Assembly: GCA_010206265.1 (NCBI GenBank)
Contig: VIQV01000012.1
Span: 33,099 to 97,098, forward strand
Origin: Lachnospiraceae bacterium MD329
GTDB lineage: Bacteria; Bacillota; Clostridia; UBA1381
DNA length: 64,000 bases
Direction: 5' to 3'
Part shown: positions 47,877 through 55,808 of the stretch, piece after piece
Layout of the letters: each line of letters opens with the position of its first letter
Position numbering within the stretch: position 1 is the first letter of the stretch
Translations under genes and position numbers: made by a program
Notes under the pieces: model-generated
The model's input: the letters and a program-made list of their open reading frames with translations, nothing else
What the model was told of the DNA's origin: nothing
Databases searched by the model: none

Positions 47877-49997
47877 CTATTTTCTTACTCCGAATGAATT
47901 CATATCAAACTGCGGCAAACCTTCTACCTTTGCTGCTGCCTCCGCTGAAAGCTGTAAGTTTCCGTCTGCATAAGCCGCAAAACCGGGGTCTGTATCAGAA
48001 ACAAAGTTACCAGACGCGTCAATCAGTCTTTCGTCGCCTCTGTACCCTTCTTTGTTTTGCGCTCCGTTTATTGAGCTTAACGGAATTGATATGTTGATTA
48101 TCATATTATTCTTAAATTCATTTGTCTTTGACATATTGGGGTGTTCATTAAAGAATGTTTCCAATTCCGGGAATAACTTTCCGTAAACGGGAAGTCTTTT
48201 TTGCATTTCCTTCTTTAAATCCCCTACGTTTGCGCCGTTGATTGTACCTGTATCAGCATACATTGTTCCGTCCTCTGCAGGTTCAATCTCTTTATAAGTT
48301 AAAGTATTGAAATAAGATTCATTACAGTCAACAAATAAATTATTGTAAATTCTATTTCTTGTTCCTTCGGCGGTTATCGCGCCTATACCGTTATTTCCTT
48401 TGCCGCTCTTACCGCTGTCGCCTATTCTGTAGAACAGGTTCTCATATACGTTAAGTCCGCAGCCTCTGTTATCCGTTCGTATTGCTCTTACGTTAACCTG
48501 ATGTATTCCGTTCATCGAGCTTCTGCCGATGTCGTGGAAATAGTTACCGTGTATTTTATTTCCTCTTTCCCAAGGGAAGTTTGAGTTGTTCGCGTAAAGC
48601 GCGTCCATATCACTGAATTCCGTAACAAGATTATCAAACTCGTTACCGTAAATTTCATTATTCACACCATAGAAAATCATTCCTGTGTGAGGTCCGTTAT
48701 ATATGTGATTGTAGGACGCTGTTGCTCCGACACATCTGAAACCGAAATTCAATCCTGCTTTATAACTGCGTTCCAGTCTTGCAAAATTATATATCTCATT
48801 ATTTGTAACAAGTATGTCGTTCGGAACAAGCTTTTCGTAATCTCCGCAGTTTGAGAACTGTAAGCCGTCCTGACCTACGTCGTGTATACGGCAGTCTTTA
48901 ACAGTTATTCCTGTTGAAAAATCCAGACGTATACCGTTTTCACCAAAACTTCCGACATCACATTTTATAAACTGTATTCCCTTATTGTTTTTACCTGTCA
49001 CTGCCGAACCGCGTCCGCCTTTGAAATTAAGTTTTTCAAAGCTTATGTTTTGGCAGTTCTCGATTCTGAACATTGAATTCGGTTTTGTTGCCGGATAGTT
49101 CAGAGTCGGTGTAGACATTGTAATTGTAAGAACTGAATCCTCCGCAGCATTTTCCGGAGGGTAGTAATACAGCATTTCATTAACTGTATCTATGTAATAT
49201 TCACCCGCTTTATCAAGCTCTTCGGGAATGTTTTCAAAACGATAGTACGGAGATGTATAATACTGTTCTATAGCTCCGCGTTCAAGATAAACTCGTTTTG
49301 CGTCCGCATCAAAGCTATCTACGGGATAATAGTCAAATTCATAATTGGGGCCAAGCGTACCGGCAAGCCACACTTCATTCACTTTGCTCCATTGCGAAGG
49401 ACGGTCATACTCCACTGCAAAGCTGCATCCGTTTACAATCCCGCTCTTGGTTCTCTTTCCGTATTCGTCGGGATTGGTCGGCTTTATTAGTCCTGTGTAA
49501 CCGTCATTCGGCCACCCTGCAAGTTTCTGAACCTCACCGTTTAAGCTCAGCTCAGCCTGCGCTTCTTTTCCATCTGAAATGAGATGTCCGCGTACAGAAA
49601 ACTCACCGTAATTATCTATACCCAAATCCTTTAGACTATATTGTAAAATCTTTCCGTTTTCAGGTTTGTCAATAACTGCGTCGGTAAACTCTTTATTTGC
49701 AGGTTCCATACTGCTCAATGGAATATCTATTCCCGCATTCAAAGTTACCTTTTCATTTCTGTAAGCAGATATACGGAGAGGCGTTTCTCGATCATACGAA
49801 TCCAACATAATTGTATTCTTTATCCGATACACACCTTCCCGTATGTATATTCTGTTCTCGTCCTCTGTATCATCTTTCGCAAAGGCAAGCTCAATTGCCT
49901 TTTCCAAAGTTTTTACAGGTGATTTAAATGTTCCGTCTCCGCTGTCGTCACCGGCAGCAGAGACGTATATATCCTGACCGTCGTTTATTGGAAAGGG
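47877..49997 (-). CDS. Beta-helix (GH141-like) module in -1 frame after the 865-aa protein; split gene
   Basis: An open frame of about 700 codons that continues the upstream gene in the -1 frame. Reading from the CCC codon at 49995-49997 it gives PFPINDGQDIYVSAAGDD and then the GH141-like order (DSYDRETP, YRNEK, QAELSLNG, WPND, beta-helix). It has no ATG, no ribosome site and no signal peptide of its own; the first internal start candidate (TTG, 49905-49907) would cut into the conserved opening. It is therefore the C-terminal part of the protein at 49985-52582. The join may be programmed frameshifting, a real inactivating mutation or an assembly error. It is the third paralogue of this beta-helix family here. 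Confidence 0.7.
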   Translation of the reverse strand, partial: PFPINDGQDIYVSAAGDDSGDGTFKSPVKTLEKAIELAFAKDDTEDENRIYIREGVYRIKNTIMLDSYDRETPLRISAYRNEKVTLNAGIDIPLSSMEPANKEFTDAVIDKPENGKILQYSLKDLGIDNYGEFSVRGHLISDGKEAQAELSLNGEVQKLAGWPNDGYTGLIKPTNPDEYGKRTKSGIVNGCSFAVEYDRPSQWSKVNEVWLAGTLGPNYEFDYYPVDSFDADAKRVYLERGAIEQYYTSPYYRFENIPEELDKAGEYYIDTVNEMLYYYPPENAAEDSVLTITMSTPTLNYPATKPNSMFRIENCQNISFEKLNFKGGRGSAVTGKNNKGIQFIKCDVGSFGENGIRLDFSTGITVKDCRIHDVGQDGLQFSNCGDYEKLVPNDILVTNNEIYNFARLERSYKAGLNFGFRCVGATASYNHIYNGPHTGMIFYGVNNEIYGNEFDNLVTEFSDMDALYANNSNFPWERGNKIHGNYFHDIGRSSMNGIHQVNVRAIRTDNRGCGLNVYENLFYRIGDSGKSGKGNNGIGAITAEGTRNRIYNNLFVDCNESYFNTLTYKEIEPAEDGTMYADTGTINGANVGDLKKEMQKRLPVYGKLFPELETFFNEHPNMSKTNEFKNNMIINISIPLSSINGAQNKEGYRGDERLIDASGNFVSDTDPGFAAYADGNLQLSAEAAAKVEGLPQFDMNSFGVRK
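49934..49965 (-). promoter_or_regulatory. Hairpin downstream of the frameshift site
   Basis: CGTCTCTGCTG (complement of 49955-49965) pairs with CAGCGGAGACG (complement of 49934-49944), 11 pairs with one U-G, around a ten-base loop. It begins 25 bases after the slippery heptamer, farther than the usual 5-9. Confidence 0.5.
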
Positions 49998-52582
49998 ATT
50001 GGTGCACTTGCAAGCGGTGTCATTCCGTTCAGACTATCCCAAAGCATCAGCTTTCCGCTTACTCCCTCCTCACCCGTAAATTTCTCGGGTGTTATTACCG
50101 TTCTGCCGTTATCTGCTATTTCTGCAACTTCTACAGCCTCAAGCTCTATTAAACGACCTGCATCATCATAAGCTGCAAATAATACCGCATATGTTCCTTC
50201 CGGACCTGTAATAACTGCCGTACCGTCATTATAACTTATTGACAGTTCAGGAGCCGGTGTAGGAATCGGCATTTCATCTTTTATGTTCTTATAACCTATA
50301 TGAATATCACCTTCATATATTTGTCTTAGACTCAAAGCAATAAACTTACCATCTTCTGAAATCTCAAAGTTTCTTATTTCTTCTGTTGCTTTTGTTGCGC
50401 CCTTTATTACAGGAATTTCTGTCCACTTCGTATCTGCTGTAAGTTCAGCGTTTTCTGTATAGTACATTGTACCGTCAGACATACCAACAACAATATATTC
50501 ATCATTTACCGATACTCCAGTAACATTAGCTCCGTCTTTAACTTTTATTTTTACAAATTGTTTTGAACTTTTAGCAGCGAATAAAGTTTCTGCAGCACTT
50601 ACTGCAAGGAACTGTTCCGCACCCTCTGCATATACCATATCATAAACACTCATCGGGAGTTCTTGATTTTGGTTTTGAACAAGATCATTCCAAGTATATG
50701 TGCCATCACTGTTATACTTTAATGATACGCTAACTGCTGAGTTACCGCCAAGTTCCAATACAGTGATATTTCCATTATTATCAGCCGGTTTTGATGCAAC
50801 TCCTACCCCGGTCATAGGATATACCGCAAGCTTTGTTGAACCAAAGTCTTTCGGATTTCTGTCGTTATTGGTAACGTTCAAAGCACCTGCATTGTTTGTC
50901 ATTCCGCCTAATATAATATGCTCGCCGTTAGGTACCAGTACGGCATTTCCTGTCCACTGTAAATGTTCTGCCTTTTCCCAGTTAATACCATCCGAAGATG
51001 TATGAACCATAGCTGAACCGTGAACTACAAACACATTTTTTTCTGCCCACCAGAACAACTGCTGCTGTGACGGCTTATTAAATGAAATCGGATGTTGGTT
51101 ATTTTGAACGTCTTCAAATTTAAACGGATTCAACGTCCACGTAGCACCACCATCTGTTGAATAGTACAATTTGGGATTATTATAGTCATATGTCCCTTCA
51201 TCTTGTCTTTCTCTTGCCAATGCTACATATGTATCACCATTACGAGCAACATCAACAAATCTATAGCCCGCACCTAAGATTGAATCATCGGGTTCTGCTG
51301 TTGGTGTCGGTGTAACTTCTGTTGTTGGAGTCGGAGTTACCTCCGCCGTCGGTGTTGGTGTTGCCTCCGCTGTTGGTGTCGGAGTTGCCTCTGCTGTTGG
51401 TGTCGGTGTTGGCTGCTCCTCATCCTTTTCATTTATATTTTTATAACCATCTTCAATACTGCCCTTATAAATCTGAGTAGTACCAAGAGCAATAAAGCTG
51501 CCGTCGTCTAAAAATTCAATATTATTTATAGGCTCTGTCGCAGGAGTCTTGCCCTCCATAACAGTTATTTCTGTCCAAGTATTATTTGATGAATTTAGTA
51601 TCTGGTCTGAATTATTGTAGAAAAATTTACCGCTGCCCATTCCTACAAGTACACCATCTGCGTTTGCGTTTACTCCTGTTACCGTATCACCTGCTGAAAC
51701 AACAAGTTGTGGGCGAGCTCCCGCGTCGGTAAAGGCTTTTAATTTTTCTGTACCGTCAACTGCAAAATACTGGTCTGTTTTCTGCGAGTATACGGCATCA
51801 TACATCATAGCTTCAGATATAGTTCCTGAGCCTTTTTTCACTATTGACCAATTTGCTTTTGCAGGATTGCTGTATGGAAATTTCAAATCATATGCAACAT
51901 ATTTATCTGCTACCATTACAGTAACATTACCGTCACTGTCTACAGGTTTAGCTGCTACTACTAAAGAAAAATAATCAGGTGTTGCTGCATCTAATGTAAA
52001 CTTATTATTAGCAAATTGCTTAGCAGTTAAATCGTTTGTCGCATTGGCTGAATTCTGACCACCAAAAATCAAGCAATTTCCCGATGTCGTAAACATTGTA
52101 TTTGTTGTCCAGTGCAGTGCAGTATTTTCTATCCAGTTAATTCCGTTTTCCGAAGTATATGTACTTGCACCACCGTGAGCAACAAACATATTGTTTTCTT
52201 TCCAATAAAGAATCTGCTGCTGTGAGGCTCTGTTACTGGAAATCTGAGCATTTGATGCCAATGGCTGATTTTCACTTGGTTTCCACGTTTCACCGCCATC
52301 TGCTGAATAATACAATCTTCCCTGTGTATTAAACTGAAGTGAGCCTATTGTATCATTTTTAGCTAATGCAACTATGGTATCCCCATTGTGAGCAATATCC
52401 ACAAAGTGCCAATCATTAGGCAAAATTGTTGGCTCTTTTATCGGTTCCTCTGTTGTTGCAGGTTCGTCTGTTGTTACAGGCTGCACCGGTTCCGCGTCGT
52501 CCGCTGTAACAACCAATGACGCCATACTTCCGAATGCTAACGCCAGCGAAACAACAATTGAAATAATCTTCCTCTTTTTCAT
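49985..52582 (-). CDS. Secreted protein with two propeller-like domains joined by a PT-repeat
   Basis: An 865-residue protein with a signal peptide (1-27) and a Thr/Glu/Pro stretch. A propeller-like domain lies at about 58-385, a (TPTPTAEA)n linker at about 390-430, a second copy of the same domain at about 435-775, and a small beta domain at the end. Each copy has SxDG...W blades and a Q-Q...WxE...FVxH segment, like sialidase/YCF48-type propellers but without sialidase Asp-boxes. The stop comes two codons after a C-CCT-TTC heptamer; the -1 frame continues as the beta-helix module at 47877, so the full protein is probably about 1570 residues. No SLH domain is seen. It is the first gene after the permeases. 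Confidence 0.75.
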   Translation of the reverse strand: MKKRKIISIVVSLALAFGSMASLVVTADDAEPVQPVTTDEPATTEEPIKEPTILPNDWHFVDIAHNGDTIVALAKNDTIGSLQFNTQGRLYYSADGGETWKPSENQPLASNAQISSNRASQQQILYWKENNMFVAHGGASTYTSENGINWIENTALHWTTNTMFTTSGNCLIFGGQNSANATNDLTAKQFANNKFTLDAATPDYFSLVVAAKPVDSDGNVTVMVADKYVAYDLKFPYSNPAKANWSIVKKGSGTISEAMMYDAVYSQKTDQYFAVDGTEKLKAFTDAGARPQLVVSAGDTVTGVNANADGVLVGMGSGKFFYNNSDQILNSSNNTWTEITVMEGKTPATEPINNIEFLDDGSFIALGTTQIYKGSIEDGYKNINEKDEEQPTPTPTAEATPTPTAEATPTPTAEVTPTPTTEVTPTPTAEPDDSILGAGYRFVDVARNGDTYVALARERQDEGTYDYNNPKLYYSTDGGATWTLNPFKFEDVQNNQHPISFNKPSQQQLFWWAEKNVFVVHGSAMVHTSSDGINWEKAEHLQWTGNAVLVPNGEHIILGGMTNNAGALNVTNNDRNPKDFGSTKLAVYPMTGVGVASKPADNNGNITVLELGGNSAVSVSLKYNSDGTYTWNDLVQNQNQELPMSVYDMVYAEGAEQFLAVSAAETLFAAKSSKQFVKIKVKDGANVTGVSVNDEYIVVGMSDGTMYYTENAELTADTKWTEIPVIKGATKATEEIRNFEISEDGKFIALSLRQIYEGDIHIGYKNIKDEMPIPTPAPELSISYNDGTAVITGPEGTYAVLFAAYDDAGRLIELEAVEVAEIADNGRTVITPEKFTGEEGVSGKLMLWDSLNGMTPLASAPIPFQ
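49991..49997 (-). other. Candidate -1 slippery heptamer C-CCT-TTC
   Basis: In the zero frame (ATC CCT TTC CAA TAA) the bases fit the X-XXY-YYZ rule for -1 ribosomal slippage. After slipping, CCC and TTT keep Pro and Phe pairing, and the -1 frame reads on into the beta-helix module. Confidence 0.5.
51296..51412 (-). repeat. 24-base minisatellite coding for TPTPTAEA
   Basis: About five imperfect copies of a 24-base unit encode the Thr-Pro-rich linker (TPTPTAEA, TPTPTAEV, TPTPTTEV) between the two propeller-like domains. Differences between copies are mostly at third positions or Ala/Val swaps. Confidence 0.85.
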
Positions 52583-52651
52583 TTCTTTCTCCTCACTTTC
52601 TCCTCTTAGTTCTTACTTCTTATAATAATATCCGTCCACATCGGATAAACA

Positions 52652-53539
52652 TTAACCTTTTACTGCACCTACTGTAAGTCCCTTTGCAAAATACTTCTGG
52701 AAGAATGGGAACACTACAAGCATTGGTCCTGCCGCTACCATACACATTGCAAAACGTATAGTTATTGACGGCAGATTTGACGCATTAAAATCAATTCCTG
52801 CAACAGGTGAGCTTTCAGCCATATTTTTTACGAACTCAGCCTCACGGAGTATCTTCTGTAACAAATACTGAAGTGAATACAGCTTTGTTGACTTTATGTA
52901 TATAAGAGCTGTATTCCAGTCGTTCCATCTTGCAAGAAGTGTCAGCAGTGAAATTGTCGCTATAACAGGTTTTGAAAGCGGCAGCACTATTTTAAAGAAT
53001 GTCTGCAGTTCGCTCGCGCCGTCAATCTTTGCCGACTCCATCAATGCCGAAGGCAATCCCTGAAAGAATGTTCTTATTACAATTACGTGGAACGCGTTTA
53101 CGAGGAACGGTAATATGTATACCCAGATTGTATCGCCCATATGTAAATATCTTGTCATCCATATATAAGTCGGAACCAGTCCGCCCGAAAACAGCATTGT
53201 GAAAAATATAAAGAACGTTACTATCTTCTTATATTTATAATTCGGTCTTGAAAGCGGATATGCCAGCATTGACATTACTATTACTCCAAGGAAGGTTGCC
53301 ACCACCGAATAAATAATTGTTATCTTGTATGAGTCCAGCAACTGCTGAGGACTTCTGAAAACGTATCTGTATGCCTCAAGAGAAATTTCCGACGGAATCA
53401 GTTTATAACCTTCTGAAACCAGTGAACTCTCCTTTGTAAAGGAGGCTGCTATTATCAGCACGAATGGAAGTATGAATAACAATGAGCTTAAACAAAAGAA
53501 CAGATTTATTAGTACTCTCGAAGTTTTGATTTTTTTCAC
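52652..53539 (-). CDS. Sugar ABC transporter permease, YtcP/LplC type
   Basis: A 295-residue inner-membrane protein with six hydrophobic helices and the EAA loop (ALMESAKIDGASELQTFFKIVLPLSKPVIAT) that contacts the ATPase. The ending (FPFFQKYFAKGLTVGAVKG) is the classic tail of this permease family. It starts with GTG after AAGGAGG. It is co-transcribed with the LplB-type permease 16 bases upstream and pairs with the DUF3502 lipoprotein at 37427. No ATPase is encoded nearby; such systems usually borrow a shared MsmX-like ATPase. Confidence 0.95.
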   Translation of the reverse strand: MKKIKTSRVLINLFFCLSSLLFILPFVLIIAASFTKESSLVSEGYKLIPSEISLEAYRYVFRSPQQLLDSYKITIIYSVVATFLGVIVMSMLAYPLSRPNYKYKKIVTFFIFFTMLFSGGLVPTYIWMTRYLHMGDTIWVYILPFLVNAFHVIVIRTFFQGLPSALMESAKIDGASELQTFFKIVLPLSKPVIATISLLTLLARWNDWNTALIYIKSTKLYSLQYLLQKILREAEFVKNMAESSPVAGIDFNASNLPSITIRFAMCMVAAGPMLVVFPFFQKYFAKGLTVGAVKG

Positions 53540-53555
53540 TTCATTCCCCTCCTTC

Positions 53556-54518
53556 TTAGAATAATGAATTTTCAGGTGAAACCTTCTTAACTATTAAGTT
53601 GGTTCCAACCACCATCAGGAATCCTACCACTGACTGGAACAATCCTACCGCTGTAGTTATTCCAATGTCATCTCCGGTACGCAATCCGCGATAAACGTAT
53701 GTATCAATAATATCTGTTGTCGGATAAAGAAGTCCGACATCTCTCGGTATTGTATAGAACAAACCGAAGTCACCTTTTATGATGTGTCCTACATCAAGTA
53801 TTGTAAGAATTGTCATAAGCGGTACAAGCGACGGAAGTGTTATGTACAAAATCTGTTTGAATCTTCCTGCGCCGTCGAGCTGCGCTGCCTCGTAAAGCTG
53901 TTCGTCAATTCCCATAAGCGCCGCATAGTACATTATTGTTTTAAGTCCTATTGCTTTCCACAAGTTTACTATCGGCAGAATGAATACCCAGTATTTCGGT
54001 TCCGAGTACCATTGCAGTCCCTCGCCTCCGAATAATTGAATTATCTTATTTAAAATTCCCATCTCAGGCTCTAACAGTATGTATGTTATATAACCTACAA
54101 TTACCCAAGAGAGAAAGTGCGGCAGTATCATACTTGTCTGATAAAATTTCAGCGCTATTTTGTTTCTTATTTCATAAAGCAATATAGCAACCAATACTGC
54201 CGCAATTAGGTTTAACACTATAAACAGTATTCCGTAGCCTACGGTATTTCTTCCTATTCTCCACGCGTCCTGAGAGGTGAAAAAGAATTTAAAATTCTGA
54301 AAACCTACCCATTGGCTTCCGAATATTCCCAGATTGTTTCTGTAATCCTTAAATGCAATTATTATACCAAGCATAGGTACATATGCAAATACCAGTAAAA
54401 GAATTATTCCGGGTATTGTCAACGCGGAAAGCTCTGCATTATCGCGGAAATCCTTCCACCGGCTTTTTTTTCTGACAGTTACATCAGCTTCAGCCTTTTT
54501 TATTTTTACTTTCGCCAT
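53556..54518 (-). CDS. Sugar ABC transporter permease, LplB type
   Basis: A 320-residue permease. It has the family N-terminal signature (LSALTIPGIILLLVFAYVPMLGIIIAFKDY), six membrane helices and an EAA loop (YEAAQLDGAGRFKQILYITLPSL). It ends with the typical KKVSPENSLF. It is the first gene of the long carbohydrate operon, facing away from the two-component system at 54773. It forms the heterodimeric channel with the next permease and takes complex polysaccharide fragments (the LplB/YteP class includes rhamnogalacturonan importers). Confidence 0.95.
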   Translation of the reverse strand: MAKVKIKKAEADVTVRKKSRWKDFRDNAELSALTIPGIILLLVFAYVPMLGIIIAFKDYRNNLGIFGSQWVGFQNFKFFFTSQDAWRIGRNTVGYGILFIVLNLIAAVLVAILLYEIRNKIALKFYQTSMILPHFLSWVIVGYITYILLEPEMGILNKIIQLFGGEGLQWYSEPKYWVFILPIVNLWKAIGLKTIMYYAALMGIDEQLYEAAQLDGAGRFKQILYITLPSLVPLMTILTILDVGHIIKGDFGLFYTIPRDVGLLYPTTDIIDTYVYRGLRTGDDIGITTAVGLFQSVVGFLMVVGTNLIVKKVSPENSLF

Positions 54519-54707
54519 AAATGTTTGCCTCGCTTTCTTTTTATTTTATCTTCTGTTAATATTTTATCTAATTTTCAGTCATAAAACAAGGGTAAAAATT
54601 TTACATTGTGTTAATATTTTGACTTGTTCTTTGTATAGTATTGATATAATAGCCCGTATGTTTCATTTTACTGTGGTCAATTTATACATATATTTTTAAT
54701 TTTATCC

Positions 54708-54736
54708 TTGATTTATCAAATTCTTTGTGTTATACT
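54708..54736 (+). promoter_or_regulatory. Promoter for the response-regulator/kinase operon
   Basis: TTGATT (54708-54713), 17 bases, TATACT (54731-54736). A second TATAAT lies at 54645-54650 with TTGACT 20 bases before it, so two starts are possible. The 250-base gap must also hold the divergent operon's promoter, which I cannot place with confidence. Confidence 0.5.
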
Positions 54737-54772
54737 ACAAGGCACAAAGCAGATATGAAAGAGTGTGGTTTT

Positions 54773-55792
54773 ATGTTTAAAGTAATAGTAGTAGATGATG
54801 AGCTGATTATACGCTCAAGCATTTCTTCATTTATTAATGACTGCGGCGCAGGCTTTACTGTAGCCGGTTCTTTTCGCGACGGCAGCGACGCTATTAAATA
54901 TCTGGAAGAAAATGATGTCGATTTGGTTATTTCGGATATTAAAATGGTTACTGTTTCAGGTATAGACCTTGCACAGTATATCTACGAGAATAAGCCGTGG
55001 ATTCACGTCATTCTTCTGAGCGGCTATACAGAATTTGAATATGCCAAGGCGGCTATCAAATATAATGTCAAGGAATATATTACCAAACCTACGAATTTTG
55101 ATGACCTCAAAAATACACTTATACGTATGGGAACACTCATTACAGAACAGCACAGCAACGACATAAGCGTATTCCTTGAAAGCATTATGCAGCTTTATGC
55201 CGCTGTCATAGCAAAAAACATCTCGTTGGCAGAATCACAGCTAAAGCTTCTGCTTGACAACAACACTCGCAAAAATGAACAACTCGGTCAGTATGCTTTT
55301 AATATTTTTGAAATTATTATTGATAAGCTGTATGCGAATCTTAATATCAGAATCACCTCAGACATTGCCGACTATACAGTGCTGCGTGAAACTGTAGATT
55401 ATGATAAAACATACGAATTATCTGCTCTTATTCTTGAATGTATTGTAAATCATTTACTGACAAAGGATAAAAAGACCGATAACATAGTAGTCGATAAGCT
55501 GATTCAGTTTATCAACGAAAACTTTTCCCGTAACATTTCTTTGCAGGACGCAGCTGAAACAGTATTTTTTAATCCTGCCTACTGCAGCCGATTTTTTAAA
55601 GAACAAACAGGCGAAAAATTCAGCGATTACCTTCTGAAGGTGCGTATGCAGCACGCGGCGCGCCTGTTAAAAGAAAACAAAAAAATAAACGATATAAGCA
55701 AAGAATGCGGTTATCACAGCTCAGGTTACTTTACCAGAGTTTTTAAAGACTACTATAACTGCACTCCAAGCGAATATATACATAACTCATAA
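54773..55792 (+). CDS. Response regulator, YesN/AraC type
   Basis: A 339-residue regulator with a receiver domain (1-120; the acidic pocket is DDE at 8-10, the phosphoacceptor is Asp55 in VISDIKM, the signalling Lys is in YITKPTNF). A variable linker follows, then an AraC-type double helix-turn-helix (about 240-335, ending in the family signature with GYHSSGYFTRVFKDYYNCTPSEY). I start at MFKVIVVDDE; two earlier in-frame codons lack family support. It is paired with the kinase 16 bases downstream. By analogy with YesMN it should activate the divergent polysaccharide operon when the extracellular sugar is present. Confidence 0.93.
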   Translation: MFKVIVVDDELIIRSSISSFINDCGAGFTVAGSFRDGSDAIKYLEENDVDLVISDIKMVTVSGIDLAQYIYENKPWIHVILLSGYTEFEYAKAAIKYNVKEYITKPTNFDDLKNTLIRMGTLITEQHSNDISVFLESIMQLYAAVIAKNISLAESQLKLLLDNNTRKNEQLGQYAFNIFEIIIDKLYANLNIRITSDIADYTVLRETVDYDKTYELSALILECIVNHLLTKDKKTDNIVVDKLIQFINENFSRNISLQDAAETVFFNPAYCSRFFKEQTGEKFSDYLLKVRMQHAARLLKENKKINDISKECGYHSSGYFTRVFKDYYNCTPSEYIHNS

Positions 55793-55808
55793 AAAGGACA
55801 GATATATT

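Noticed and set aside
51296..51412. Possible CRISPR-like repeat array
   Set aside because: The units are directly adjacent without spacers and encode a Thr-Pro linker in frame.
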